Positions 1 to 9,181 of a stretch of 64,000 nt of DNA are shown one piece after another. The position numbers and the translations under genes are program-made. The notes under the pieces are model-generated. The model was not told the origin of the DNA and made no database searches. It saw nothing but the letters and a program-made list of their open reading frames with translations. Positions within the stretch are counted from its first letter, which is position 1. Each line of letters opens with the position of its first letter. Origin of the DNA: Acidimicrobiales bacterium (GTDB lineage: Bacteria; Actinomycetota; Acidimicrobiia; Acidimicrobiales; SZUA-35); contig JAHDBV010000014.1 in NCBI GenBank assembly GCA_020630195.1, forward strand, positions 1 through 64,000, in the 5' to 3' direction.

Positions 1-1
1 C

Positions 2-109
2 ACCGACATGACCATGGTCGAGTCGCTCAAACCCCGCTACGACGCCATCCTCGGGGCTCGCAACCCGGCCTTCGACACCTTCGGCGCCCTCGGCGCCGGA
101 GGCGACTGA
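2..109 (+). CDS. C-terminal end of an unidentified protein (partial)
   Basis: Only the last 35 codons lie in the window, in the frame that ends with TGA at 107-109. The visible tail (SLKPRYDAILGARNPAF and following residues) has no motif I can assign, so no function is given. The gene converges on the SDR gene on the opposite strand. Its last codons and stop form the first copy of a 25-bp tandem repeat. Confidence 0.6.
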   Translation, partial: TDMTMVESLKPRYDAILGARNPAFDTFGALGAGGD

Positions 110-161
110 CCGGCTCCGCGCCGGAGGCGACTGACCGGCACCGCGCCGGAGGCGACTGACC
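93..161. repeat. 25-bp tandem repeat spanning a stop codon
   Basis: The sequence GCGCCGGAGGCGACTGACC occurs at 93-111, 118-136 and 143-161, a period of exactly 25 bp. The first copy contains the stop codon of the upstream plus-strand gene. Because 25 is not a multiple of three, later copies are out of frame and simply repeat the GACTGA context past the end of the gene. A second array with the same period and position relative to a stop is at 29421-29480. Confidence 0.85.
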
Positions 162-170
162 AGCGCCCGT

Positions 171-956
171 TCAGTCGCCCCGCTGCGAGGTGAGCACCGC
201 CGCCTTGCGGCGGAACCATCCGGGCGTGTTGCCGAAGAGCACACGCCCGGCCTTGTTGTGCACCCCCGGCACCACGACCGGCGTGCCCTTCGCGGCACCG
301 GCGAGCGCCGCGTCGGCGACCTCGGTCGCCGTCGACCAGAGGGCGTTCGGCACGTCGGAGTAGTCGACCGCGGCGCGGGCGTGGAAGTCGGTGCGGGTGA
401 GGCCCGGCTCGACGGTGGTGATGGTGACACCGTGGGGCGGGAGCTCGGTGGCCAGCGACTCGCCGAGTGAGGTGACGAACGCCTTGGTGGCGGCATAGGT
501 CGCGCCGTCGGGAGCGACCATGTGGGCCGCCACCGACGACACGTTGAGGATCGCTCCCCCACCTCGCGCCACGAACACGCCGGCCGCGGCGTGGGTGAGC
601 TCGAACAACGCCACGACGTTCACGTCGATCACGGCGGCCTCGGCCGACCGATCGATCTCCCAGAACGGACCGACGTGGCCGAACCCGGCGTTGTTCACCA
701 CGAGATCGACCGGGTCGGTCTCGGCTTCGATCCGGGACACCACCGTCGAGCGGCCCTCGGCGGTGCCGAGATCGGCCGCGAGCACCTCGACGAGATCGGG
801 GTGGGCCGACGCGAGGGCCTCGAGGCGGGCGAGGTCGCGCCCCACCGCCACCACGGCGACACCATCGGCGAGGAGGCGATCGGTGATGGCGGCACCGATG
901 CCGGAGGTCGCTCCGGTCACCACCGCACGCCGCCAGGGAGATCCGGTTCCGGTCAT
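171..956 (-). CDS. SDR family NAD(P)-dependent oxidoreductase
   Basis: Classical short-chain dehydrogenase of 261 aa, the usual length. It has the cofactor motif TGATSGIG (residues 14-21), NNAG (88-91), Ser140/141 and the catalytic pair Tyr154-x3-Lys158. The substrate cannot be read from sequence; the C-terminal region with FGNTPGWFRRK resembles generic actinobacterial SDRs. The ATG at 956 has no Shine-Dalgarno sequence but is preceded by CAGGCT and six bases, matching the leaderless promoter pattern seen elsewhere here. It is divergent from the methyltransferase gene at 1016, with 59 bp between the starts. Confidence 0.88.
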   Translation of the reverse strand: MTGTGSPWRRAVVTGATSGIGAAITDRLLADGVAVVAVGRDLARLEALASAHPDLVEVLAADLGTAEGRSTVVSRIEAETDPVDLVVNNAGFGHVGPFWEIDRSAEAAVIDVNVVALFELTHAAAGVFVARGGGAILNVSSVAAHMVAPDGATYAATKAFVTSLGESLATELPPHGVTITTVEPGLTRTDFHARAAVDYSDVPNALWSTATEVADAALAGAAKGTPVVVPGVHNKAGRVLFGNTPGWFRRKAAVLTSQRGD

Positions 957-1015
957 GGTCCGAGCCTGCCAGATGCGGCGTCGGGTCGAGGTGAGGGGCG
1001 GCTAGGTTCGGCGCC

Positions 1016-1711
1016 ATGCCCGCCACCGACGGAGCCCCCACGAAACTCAACCTCGGCTGCGGCTGGGACCACCGAGACGGCTATCTCAACGTCGACTTCC
1101 AGGACGTGCACGAGCCCGACCTCGTGGCCGACGTCCGCGACCTCTCGATGCTCGAGTCGGGTGCCTACACCGAGATCGTGGCCCAGGACGTGCTCGAGCA
1201 TCTCGAGCGCACCGACACCCCGACGGCGCTCACGGAGTGGGCCCGCCTGCTCGAGGTGGGCGGCAAGCTGATCCTCCGGGTCCCCGACGTGATCGGCGTG
1301 GCCCGCCTGCTCTCCGCCATGCCGTATGTCGAGACCCACCAGGTGCTGCTCCAGAACCTGTTCGGCACGCAGGCCTACACCGGCGACTACCACCACGCCG
1401 GCTTCACCGAACTGTCGCTGCGGTGGGCGCTGCACGAGGCCGGCTTCGTCGTGGAGGAACTTGTTCGCGTCGACGACTGGATGATGGACGCCGTCGCCGT
1501 GAAGGTCGACTCGATCGGGGCCTTCGAACCCGGCGACCTGCCCTACCTGTCACTGGCCAACGCCCGCCCGCAGGGCGCCGGCGCCGAACCGACCCCGCTC
1601 GACAAGGTCGCGGCGACCGTGTCGGGTGCGCTCCCCGGTTCGATTCGTGACCGGGCCCGTGCCGCGTGGCATCCGGCCCGCCGCAAGCTCGTGGAGCGCG
1701 GGGTCCTCTGA
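1016..1711 (+). CDS. class I SAM-dependent methyltransferase
   Basis: Protein of 231 aa with a Rossmann-type methyltransferase core. Motif I is LNLGCG (residues 11-16), an acidic motif II region follows, and the post-motif-III signature DVLEHL is at 58-63; this is the type often found in cell-surface polysaccharide or lipid pathways (family knowledge). The acceptor is unknown. A TAGGTT hexamer at 1003-1008 ends seven bases before the ATG and no ribosome binding site is present, so the mRNA is probably leaderless. The gene converges on mfd with only 13 bp between the two stops. Confidence 0.82.
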   Translation: MPATDGAPTKLNLGCGWDHRDGYLNVDFQDVHEPDLVADVRDLSMLESGAYTEIVAQDVLEHLERTDTPTALTEWARLLEVGGKLILRVPDVIGVARLLSAMPYVETHQVLLQNLFGTQAYTGDYHHAGFTELSLRWALHEAGFVVEELVRVDDWMMDAVAVKVDSIGAFEPGDLPYLSLANARPQGAGAEPTPLDKVAATVSGALPGSIRDRARAAWHPARRKLVERGVL

Positions 1712-1717
1712 GCGCTC

Positions 1718-1737
1718 CGGCCGGTCAGCGCCGGCCG
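1718..1737. terminator. weak bidirectional hairpin between convergent genes
   Basis: A 7-bp GC-only inverted repeat (1718-1724 with 1731-1737, loop TCAGCG) lies between the methyltransferase stop and the mfd stop; the mfd stop codon is in the loop. There is no clear U tract on either strand, so efficient intrinsic termination is uncertain. Confidence 0.3.
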
Positions 1738-4700
1738 CTGGAGCTGACCGTGCCCGTCGGCACCGCCGCGGCCGCCGCCTCGTCGGGCGGCGGGAAGATC
1801 GTGCGACAGAACGTGACGAGATCCCCCGCGAGGTCGTTCTTCCGCATCAGCGGCACCTGGACCTGACCGCCGTCGTCGTCGTACTCGCGCGGCTTCCACA
1901 CCCCCGCCTTGAACAGCCGAGTGAACTTCATCTCCTGGCTGGTGCGGAGCTGCACCGGACCCATCTTGGCGATGTACTCGGGCCCACCGAATCCGGACCC
2001 CTTCACGAGCACGACCTCGGTGATCCCGATGCGGCTGCACTCCGCCCGCAGGCGGGCGACCTCGATGAGCTTCTCGGCCGCCGGTGGCACCGGGCCGTAG
2101 CGGTCCTTCCACTCGGCTTCGATGTCGTCGACCTCGGCGTCGGAGGTGACGGCGGCGAGGCGACGGTAGGCCTCGAGCCGGGACGAGCCGGACGGCACGT
2201 AGTCCTCGGGCAGGTGGGCGTCGAAGGGCAGATCGAGCTTCACCTCGACCGGCGGCTTCACCTCCTCACCGTTGAGCTGGGCGACCGCTTCGGTGACCAT
2301 CTGGCAGTAGAGGTCGTAGCCGACGGCGGCGATGTGCCCCGACTGGCCGGTGCCGAGCAGGTTGCCGGCGCCGCGGATCTCGAGGTCACGCATGGCGATC
2401 TGGAACCCGGCACCGAGATCGGTGGTCTCACCGATGGTGCGGAGGCGTTCGTAGGCGTCCTCGGTGAGCACGGCCTCGGGGCGGGTGAACAGGTAGGCGT
2501 AGGCCCGCTGCCCCGACCGGCCGACCCGGCCCCGGAGCTGGTGGAGCTGGCCGAGGCCCATGAGCTCGGCCCGGTCGACGACGAGGGTGTTCACGGTCGG
2601 CATGTCGATGCCGGTCTCGATGATCGTGGTGCAGACGAGCACGTCGTATTCGCCTTCCCAGAAGGCGTAGACGACCTCTTCGAGTGACCCTTCGTCCATC
2701 TGACCGTGCGCGATCGCCACCCGGGCCTCGGGCACCAGATCCCGGATCTCACCGGCGATCTTCTCGATGTCCATCACCCGGTTGTGCACGTAGAAGACCT
2801 GCCCCTCGCGGAGCAGCTCCCGTCGGATCGCCTCGGCGACCGGACGGTCGTCGTATTCGCCGACGTAGGTGAGGATCGGCTGGCGGTCGGCCGGTGGGGT
2901 GTTGAGCACCGACATGTCGCGGATGCCGGTGAGCGACATCTCGAGCGTCCGCGGGATCGGCGTGGCCGACATCGTGATCACGTCGACGCCGGTCGAGAAC
3001 TGTTTGATCGCCTCTTTGTGGCTCACCCCGAACCGCTGCTCCTCGTCGACGACGAGCAGTCCGAGGTCCTGGAACGAGATGTCCGACGACAGGATCCGGT
3101 GGGTGCCGATCAACACGTCGACATCGCCCCGACCGGTCGCTTCGACCACGTCGCGGGCCTGGGCGTTGGTGAGGAATCGGGACAGCACCTCGACCCGCAC
3201 CGGATACGGCGCGAACCGATCGGCGAAGGTCTGATAGTGCTGCTGGGCCAGCAGTGTGGTGGGCACGAGGATCGCCACCTGCTTGCCCGACTGCACGGCC
3301 TTGAACGCGGCCCGCAGCGCCACCTCGGTCTTGCCGAACCCGACGTCGCCGACGATGAGGCGGTCCATGGGCTGCTCGCGCTCCATGTCCTCCTTCACCT
3401 CGACGATGGCCTTGGCCTGGTCGGGGGTGAGCTCGTAGGGGAACGCCCCTTCCATCTCGGTCTGCCACGGGGTGTCGATGGCGTAGGCGTGGCCGGAGGT
3501 GTTGGCCCGCTGCTGGTAGAGGACCACGAGTTCCTGGGCGATCTCCGCGACCGCCGAGGCCACCTTCGACTTGGCCCGGGCGAAGTCGGCGCCGCCGAGT
3601 TTGTGCAGCGTGGGGGCCTCGCCGCCGGTGTAGCGACGGATGAAGTCGATCTGGTCGGAGGGGACGTAGAGCTTGTCGGCGCCCTTGTACTCGAGCATCA
3701 GGTAGTCGCGCTCCGCGCCACCCATACGCCGCTTGACCATGCCGGCGAACTTCCCGACACCGTGCTGGTGATGCACCACGTAGTCGCCGGGCTTGAGATC
3801 GTCGTAGAAGCTCTCGGTCTGGCGTTTGCGGGGCCGGGCCCGGCGATGGGCCCGGCGACGGCCGGTGAGGTCGGCCTCGGTCAGCACCGCCACACCGGCC
3901 TCGGGCAACACGAAGCCCCGGTCGAGCCCCGCGACGAGCAGATGGACGCCGGGCTCGAAGACCTCGGGTTCGCGTTCGTGGATCGTCGGGCTGAGGTCGG
4001 CCTGGCCGAGCAGATCGGCGACACGACCGATCGTGCCTTCACCATCGGCGCAGACGATCACCCGGGCGCCACTCGAACGGAGCTCGCGCAGGCGTTCACC
4101 GAGCGCGTCGCCGGGTGCGTCCCACCCGGACGCGGCCAACACGGCGGTGTCAGGCCCCTCGGGCACCGGGGCGAGTGAGACGACCGGCGCCGTCGTGCGG
4201 GCGAGGAGGCGATCGAACTCGACGTGGAGACGGGGCAGGTCGTCGGTGCCGGCGTCCCAGGTCCCGGCGAGGGTGCGGGCGAGGTCGGCTTCCTCGGCCG
4301 ACAGGTCGGCGGCACGGTCCCGCATGCGACGGGGTTCGACGAGCACGACCTGGGCCTCGGCGTCGAGCAGGTCGGTCAGCACCTCGGGCCCGGTGTGGTC
4401 GGGGTCGAGCAGCCAGGGCAGCCACGACTCCATCCCGTCGAACAACTCGCCCCGGCCGAGCCGTTCCCACTGCTCGCGTCCCCAGGGCTGCGACGCCACG
4501 AGCGCCTCGGCCCGGGCCCGGACCTCGTCGTCGAGCACGACCTCGCGGCAGGGGTGGATCGCCACCTCGGTGAGCGGTGTGGCCGAGCGCTGGTCGGCGA
4601 CGGAGAACTCCGTGAGTCGGTCGACCTCGTCACCCCACAGGTCGATGCGGACCGGCACGTCCATGGTCGAGCCGAACACGTCGACGATCGAGCCACGCAC

Positions 4701-5219
4701 GGCCACCTCGCCGCGGTGCTCGACCTGGGCCTCGCGGCGGTAGCCGTAGCCGACGAGCCGGCCGACGAGATCGTCGACTTCGACCCGGTCGCCGATGCCG
4801 ATCTCGACCGGGTCGAGCTCGTGGGCCGACGGTCCGAGCTTCTGCACGAGAGCCCGGATCGGGGCGACGATGACCTGGGGGCGTCGATCGTCGGTCCCGA
4901 GGCGCCACAGGGTCCGGAGTCGGCGGCCCATCGTCTCGAAGTTGGGCGACACACGTTCGAACGGCAGGGTCTCCCACGCCGGGAACCCGGCCACGGCATC
5001 GGCCCCGAGGAACACGCCGAGATCACGTTGGAGCCGATCGGCCTCGGCGGTCGTCGGCACCGCGACGAGGACGGGACGCCGGGCGGATCCCTGTGCGAGT
5101 CCGGCGATGGCGGCCGCCCGGGCCGGCTCGGCGACGGCCATCACCGTGGCGACGCGGCCGACGACGTCGATCAGTGCGGGGGTCTCGGCGACGAGTCGGG
5201 GGAGGCGGCGAAAGCTCAC
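1725..5219 (-). CDS. mfd: transcription-repair coupling factor Mfd
   Basis: 1164-aa Mfd, full length for the family. Mfd pushes stalled RNA polymerase off DNA and recruits UvrA for strand-specific repair. The N-terminal UvrB-like region is followed by the CarD-like RNA-polymerase interaction domain (about residues 465-540, including GDYVVHHQHGVGKF), then the superfamily 2 translocase with Walker A GDVGFGKTE (about 625) and a DEEQ box (about 723), and a TRCF C-terminal domain. The start is GTG, 9 bp after the stop of the VanZ-like gene, so the two are probably co-transcribed. Placement downstream of pth and prs matches the common actinobacterial order. Confidence 0.97.
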   Translation of the reverse strand: MSFRRLPRLVAETPALIDVVGRVATVMAVAEPARAAAIAGLAQGSARRPVLVAVPTTAEADRLQRDLGVFLGADAVAGFPAWETLPFERVSPNFETMGRRLRTLWRLGTDDRRPQVIVAPIRALVQKLGPSAHELDPVEIGIGDRVEVDDLVGRLVGYGYRREAQVEHRGEVAVRGSIVDVFGSTMDVPVRIDLWGDEVDRLTEFSVADQRSATPLTEVAIHPCREVVLDDEVRARAEALVASQPWGREQWERLGRGELFDGMESWLPWLLDPDHTGPEVLTDLLDAEAQVVLVEPRRMRDRAADLSAEEADLARTLAGTWDAGTDDLPRLHVEFDRLLARTTAPVVSLAPVPEGPDTAVLAASGWDAPGDALGERLRELRSSGARVIVCADGEGTIGRVADLLGQADLSPTIHEREPEVFEPGVHLLVAGLDRGFVLPEAGVAVLTEADLTGRRRAHRRARPRKRQTESFYDDLKPGDYVVHHQHGVGKFAGMVKRRMGGAERDYLMLEYKGADKLYVPSDQIDFIRRYTGGEAPTLHKLGGADFARAKSKVASAVAEIAQELVVLYQQRANTSGHAYAIDTPWQTEMEGAFPYELTPDQAKAIVEVKEDMEREQPMDRLIVGDVGFGKTEVALRAAFKAVQSGKQVAILVPTTLLAQQHYQTFADRFAPYPVRVEVLSRFLTNAQARDVVEATGRGDVDVLIGTHRILSSDISFQDLGLLVVDEEQRFGVSHKEAIKQFSTGVDVITMSATPIPRTLEMSLTGIRDMSVLNTPPADRQPILTYVGEYDDRPVAEAIRRELLREGQVFYVHNRVMDIEKIAGEIRDLVPEARVAIAHGQMDEGSLEEVVYAFWEGEYDVLVCTTIIETGIDMPTVNTLVVDRAELMGLGQLHQLRGRVGRSGQRAYAYLFTRPEAVLTEDAYERLRTIGETTDLGAGFQIAMRDLEIRGAGNLLGTGQSGHIAAVGYDLYCQMVTEAVAQLNGEEVKPPVEVKLDLPFDAHLPEDYVPSGSSRLEAYRRLAAVTSDAEVDDIEAEWKDRYGPVPPAAEKLIEVARLRAECSRIGITEVVLVKGSGFGGPEYIAKMGPVQLRTSQEMKFTRLFKAGVWKPREYDDDGGQVQVPLMRKNDLAGDLVTFCRTIFPPPDEAAAAAVPTGTVSSSGRR

Positions 5220-5228
5220 CCGGTGAGG

Positions 5229-5735
5229 TTAGGAGCCGGCGACCAGTGCACGGCCCGTCGGGCGCCCACGACGCACGATCCGGGCGGCGACGACGAGCAC
5301 CCAGGCGAGCACGACCCCGACGGCGTTCGCCGCGAGATCACGGAACTCGGCGTTGCGGTTGGCCGTGAACACCCCCTGGCCGACCTCGACGAGGCCGGAC
5401 AGCAGGACGAGCCAGACCACGATGCGGCCGTCGTCGCCCCACCGCACCACCGACCGGTGGGCGCCGTTGCCCCCGAAGCCGGTGGTGCGGGCGAGGGCGA
5501 GTGCGACGAGACCGACGGCGCACCACAGGATGGCGTGACCGATGCTGTCGAACGCGAAGGGGATGTCTCCCCGGTCGACCACGTCGATGCCGGTCCAGGT
5601 CTCGACGTCGTTCCCCCGCCTCCGCAGCCGACGGGCCAAGCGGTAGGACCCACCGAGTGCGGAGGACGGGAACGACAGGAACGCGACGGCGGCGGCGAGG
5701 GAGAAGACCGCCAGGATGCGGGTGACGCGTTCCAC
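5229..5735 (-). CDS. VanZ-like membrane protein
   Basis: Predicted 168-aa membrane protein. VanZ-family marks are the FDSIGHAILWCAVG helix, then GLVEVGQGVF and the RDLAANAVGVVLAW helix with conserved Asp and Asn. The biochemical role of VanZ-like proteins outside teicoplanin resistance is not established. An upstream in-frame ATG at 5816 would add 27 non-hydrophobic residues. I prefer GTG at 5735 because TAGGTT ends seven bases before it, the leaderless pattern of this genome. It is followed closely by mfd. Confidence 0.75.
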   Translation of the reverse strand: MERVTRILAVFSLAAAVAFLSFPSSALGGSYRLARRLRRRGNDVETWTGIDVVDRGDIPFAFDSIGHAILWCAVGLVALALARTTGFGGNGAHRSVVRWGDDGRIVVWLVLLSGLVEVGQGVFTANRNAEFRDLAANAVGVVLAWVLVVAARIVRRGRPTGRALVAGS

Positions 5736-5847
5736 GACCGTGAACCTACGACGGCGGAACGCCCCGGTGGCATCGCCCCCGTGACCCCACACCCGATCTG
5801 CACCGGACCCACACATCCGGGCCCCGACATCGCCTCGTTCGCGGGAT

Positions 5848-7041
5848 TCAGACCTGGCGGACGAAGATCCCCGACCGCATCTTCGGCACGAAGTAGGTCG
5901 ACTTCGGCGGCAGGACCCGACCCTTGTCGGCCTCGACCATCATCTGGTTCACCGACACCGGGCGGAGCACGAACCCGAGCCCGCGGGAGTTCGCCACACG
6001 ACGTTCGATCGCATCGATCGGCTCCGTTCCCGGCACCGCCGCGAGGCGGGGATCGGTCGTCGGATCCGCGATGTCGAACAGCGGATCGAGGATCCGGTGC
6101 TGCAGGATCTCCGGGCCGATCTCGTCCGGCCCGGCCGACAGGCCGAGTCGGAACCAGCGGCCGCGATGACACACGGCGAACTCGCCCTGGCGGGCCGGCT
6201 CGAACGGCGCATCGACGGGCTCGATGTCACCGATGCCGGCGAGCCGCTCGATGGCGTCGTCGGGCGACTGGTGCAGCACCCGGTGGAACGCCTCCACCTT
6301 CAACTGATCGTCGGCGAAGACGGCGGCGAGGAGCCGACCGACTCCGGGGCGGTCGGGTTCCGCCGCGGCGTGCCGCGAGGCCGACAGGACCCGATGGTGG
6401 CCGTCGGTGATGTAGACGGTCTTGCGGGACACCCGCTTGACGAGCGTCGCCTGATCGCCGGCGTCGTCGACCGACCACAGCGTGATCCCGAGGCCGTCGT
6501 CGAGCGTGACGTCGAGCATCGGGATGCCCTCCGCGACACGGGCCACGACCTCGGCGATGCGGTGGTCGGTGCGATGGGTCAACACGACCGGGGACGACTC
6601 CGCGCCGACCACACGGCGATGGTCGACGAGCGACTGTGCCCGGTTGACCCAGGTCTGCTCGTGGCCGAGGAGCTGGCCCGTGTCGAACCAGCCGACGGGC
6701 ACGTCGCCGACGATCCCCAGCTGGGCGTGGTCGCCGAGGGCGAGACGCACGACCCACAAGCCGTCGACGGCGGCACGGAACGCACCGGCGCCGAGCAGGC
6801 GGTCGAGGGCCTCGATGTCGAGATCGAGGTGGTTCTGGCCGGGTCGGAGCTCGGCCGGCTCGACGTCGTCGGCACCCCGGATCACCTGCAGGTAGGTGTC
6901 GGGGTTGTCGGCGACGAGCTGGCGACGGTCGGCCAGGCTGAGTGCGTCGTAGGCGGGCGAGATGACGCGGGCGGCCCAGTCGTCGGCGACCAGGCGGGAG
7001 GTGGTCGGAGCGAATCGCTCGGGGGCGTCGGCCCCGGTCAC
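5848..7041 (-). CDS. DUF1015 family protein, coupled to serA
   Basis: 397-aa DUF1015 protein (PF06245-type by motif recognition). It shows the N-terminal ISPAYD motif (27-32), HEQT (127-130) and the signature ITDGHHRVLSASRH around 211-224. The DGHHR stretch resembles the active-site region of ParB/sulfiredoxin-fold proteins, a similarity I infer from the motif alone. Its GTG start overlaps the serA stop by four bases (GTGA, 7038-7041), so translation is coupled to serA, which points to serine metabolism. No enzymatic activity can be assigned from sequence. Confidence 0.85.
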   Translation of the reverse strand: MTGADAPERFAPTTSRLVADDWAARVISPAYDALSLADRRQLVADNPDTYLQVIRGADDVEPAELRPGQNHLDLDIEALDRLLGAGAFRAAVDGLWVVRLALGDHAQLGIVGDVPVGWFDTGQLLGHEQTWVNRAQSLVDHRRVVGAESSPVVLTHRTDHRIAEVVARVAEGIPMLDVTLDDGLGITLWSVDDAGDQATLVKRVSRKTVYITDGHHRVLSASRHAAAEPDRPGVGRLLAAVFADDQLKVEAFHRVLHQSPDDAIERLAGIGDIEPVDAPFEPARQGEFAVCHRGRWFRLGLSAGPDEIGPEILQHRILDPLFDIADPTTDPRLAAVPGTEPIDAIERRVANSRGLGFVLRPVSVNQMMVEADKGRVLPPKSTYFVPKMRSGIFVRQV

Positions 7042-8234
7042 GACACGATCCGTGCGTCGAGCACGTCGTCGACGGCGGCGACCGACTCGAGCACGACGTC
7101 GGTCGGGGCGGGCGAGATGTCGATGTCGGCCACGGCGGCCATACGACCGCCGAGGATCCGGTTCTGCATCGTCTCGACGTTGTGTCCGGCGGCGCGGAGC
7201 TCGCGGAGCACCCCGGCGAGCACACCGACGCGGTTGAGGTGACGGACCCGCAGCGTGGCGGCCGGCTCCGGGTCGGTGTCGAGGTTCACGCAGTCCCGCA
7301 CCTCGCCCTTGCCGAACGCGGCGACGAGATCGACCACACCCCGGGCGACGGCGGTCTGGGCCTGCTCGGTCGAGGCGCCGACGTGGTGGGTGCCGACGAC
7401 CGCGGGATGGGCGGCCACGGCGGAGGTGAACTCACCGGTGCCCGACGACGGCTCGTCGGCGAACACGTCGAGCCCCGCCCGCCGGCCGTTGTCGAGGGCG
7501 GCGAGCAGCGCCGTCTCGTCGACGACGTCGCCCCGGCTCGTGTTGATGAGCATCGCCCCCGGCTTCAGGGCGGCGAGGAACTCGGCGTCGACCAGACCCT
7601 TGGTGTCGGCGTTCGACGGCACGTGCAGCGAGACGATGTCGCTCTGGGCGAGCAGGGCGTCACGGTCGTTCACGAGCTTCACCCCGGCGTGGCGGATGCG
7701 CTGCTCGGCCGCAGCGCTGCGGGGCTTGCGCTCGCCGAGGACGGTCATGCCGAACGCCTTGGCCCGCTCGGCCACGGCGAGGCCGATGTCGCCCAGACCG
7801 ATGAGGCCGAGGGTGCGGCCCGCCAGGCCGTCGGCCTTGGAGTAGGCCTTCTTGTTCCAGACCCCGGCACGCAGGTCGGCGGTGCCGGCGGCGATGTGGC
7901 GATCGAGCGAGAGGATCAAGCCCATCGTCAGCTCGGCGACGGCGAGGGCGTTGCGCCCGGGCACGTTCGAGACGAAGACACCCCGGGCCGACGCGGTGTC
8001 GACGTCGATCGTGTTGGTACCGGCGCCGGCACGGATGATGAACGACAGGCAGGGGGCCGACTCGATGGCGGCGGCATCGACCTTGGTGGAGCGGACCACG
8101 AGGATCTGGGTGTCGCCGAGGACGCCCGGCAGATCCGCCGTGGCGAGATCGGGCTGCATGTCGACGGTGTGCCCCATCGCACGGAGGTCCTCCGCACAGA
8201 ACTCGGGCAGGCGATCGGCGAACAGGATCTTCAT
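7038..8234 (-). CDS. serA: D-3-phosphoglycerate dehydrogenase
   Basis: 398-aa D-2-hydroxyacid dehydrogenase catalysing the first step of serine synthesis from 3-phosphoglycerate. The order is substrate-binding domain, NAD-binding domain with GLIGLGDIGLAVAERAKAFG, the catalytic Arg/Glu/His set in the usual contexts (NTSRGDVVDE, FADEP, GTHHVGAST), and a C-terminal ACT-like domain beginning near RVRHLNRVGVLAGVL. The ATG at 8234 is chosen over upstream in-frame codons because GAGGAG stands six bases before it and homology starts at MKILFADRLPEF. The length without the intervening ASB domain fits the short SerA class. Confidence 0.92.
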   Translation of the reverse strand: MKILFADRLPEFCAEDLRAMGHTVDMQPDLATADLPGVLGDTQILVVRSTKVDAAAIESAPCLSFIIRAGAGTNTIDVDTASARGVFVSNVPGRNALAVAELTMGLILSLDRHIAAGTADLRAGVWNKKAYSKADGLAGRTLGLIGLGDIGLAVAERAKAFGMTVLGERKPRSAAAEQRIRHAGVKLVNDRDALLAQSDIVSLHVPSNADTKGLVDAEFLAALKPGAMLINTSRGDVVDETALLAALDNGRRAGLDVFADEPSSGTGEFTSAVAAHPAVVGTHHVGASTEQAQTAVARGVVDLVAAFGKGEVRDCVNLDTDPEPAATLRVRHLNRVGVLAGVLRELRAAGHNVETMQNRILGGRMAAVADIDISPAPTDVVLESVAAVDDVLDARIVS

Positions 8235-8329
8235 GATGGCTCCTCGTGGTGCCGCCGGAGGGCTCGAAGCGCCCGGAGGGACCGTGATGGGATGGGTGGC
8301 GATCCCGCCGTCGGAACGGCGGATTCCCC

Positions 8330-8358
8330 ACGTTCCCCCAGCGTGTGCCACACGTCAA
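8330..8358 (-). promoter_or_regulatory. candidate promoter of serA-DUF1015
   Basis: On the minus strand TTGACG (8353-8358) and GAACGT (8330-8335) are separated by 17 bp, a good match to housekeeping -35/-10 geometry. It would give an untranslated leader of roughly 90 nt, starting near an 18-nt hairpin (8305-8322). I see no known riboswitch in the rest of the 187-bp gap (8235-8421). Confidence 0.45.
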
Positions 8359-8421
8359 GACAGGTCCCACCCGACGGGAGGGGGCCGTTCGGCCCGGATC
8401 GGTGGCGACGCCGTGCGGCGC

Positions 8422-9147
8422 TCAGCCGGTCTCTTCGACGGCGAGGCGCACGGCCTCCATCTCGTCGATGACCAGTTCGAGGTCGGCCTCGACCGGGGCG
8501 AGCGAGCCGACGTCGGCCGAGGTGACCGACAACTCGATGGCGCGGGTCACCAGCTCGTCGAGGCGGGCGTCGAGGGCGACGAGGCGCGCCCGGGTGTCGG
8601 CGATGGTCTCGTCGAGACGGGAGGCCGAGCCGAGCTGGGCCTGGAGCGCCGTGGCCGCTCGTTCGGTGGTCGAGCCGGGCTCGGGGCGACGGCCCCCGGT
8701 GACCCGATGCAGATCCCGGACGATGGCATCGGTGTCGACCTGCGCCCGGGCCTCGGAGAGGGACTGGCCCGATCTGGCGATCCGGTACGACTCCCGGACG
8801 AACTCGTCGATCCGCTCGTCGAGCCGACGGAGTCGTTCCTTGATGGGTCCGTCGCTCGTGCGCTCGATCGCGTCCTCGAAGCGGCGTTGGGCACCGAGCG
8901 CCTCGTCGACGTAGTGCTGCCACTCCCCCGTCACCTGGCGCCGGTCGATGCGTTCGGCGACCGGCCCGCGGGGCACGGCGGCCGCCACCCGCGCGGCCCA
9001 GGCGGCGGCACCGATCGCACCGGCGGCCACGAACGGCAGGCCCGCGACGATCCCGACGGCGGCGCCGGCACCCGCGAGCACGATGCCCGACGGCGACATG
9101 ATCGCCTCGGCCACCGGCTTGGTGAGCAGTCGGTCCCGCAGACTCAT
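8422..9147 (-). CDS. membrane-anchored coiled-coil protein of unknown function
   Basis: Unrecognised 241-aa protein. A hydrophobic glycine/alanine-rich segment (about 21-58) is followed by a long charged helical region with heptad-like spacing (for example RRLDERIDEFVRESYRIA and LDARLDELVTRAIELS) to the C terminus. The ATG at 9147 lies 34 bp after the stop of the VWA protein gene, suggesting the same transcript and a shared role with the two extracytoplasmic proteins upstream. Upstream in-frame codons only extend into the neighbouring gene and look non-coding. I assign no function. Confidence 0.72.
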   Translation of the reverse strand: MSLRDRLLTKPVAEAIMSPSGIVLAGAGAAVGIVAGLPFVAAGAIGAAAWAARVAAAVPRGPVAERIDRRQVTGEWQHYVDEALGAQRRFEDAIERTSDGPIKERLRRLDERIDEFVRESYRIARSGQSLSEARAQVDTDAIVRDLHRVTGGRRPEPGSTTERAATALQAQLGSASRLDETIADTRARLVALDARLDELVTRAIELSVTSADVGSLAPVEADLELVIDEMEAVRLAVEETG

Positions 9148-9181
9148 CGGGCCGTCATCGGTCGTGGGTGGACGCTCACCA

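Noticed and set aside
8305-8322. Terminator or attenuator hairpin before serA (CCGCCGT-CGGA-ACGGCGG)
   Set aside because: No U tract and no leader peptide or alternative structure visible; it falls at the expected transcription start, so no function is claimed.
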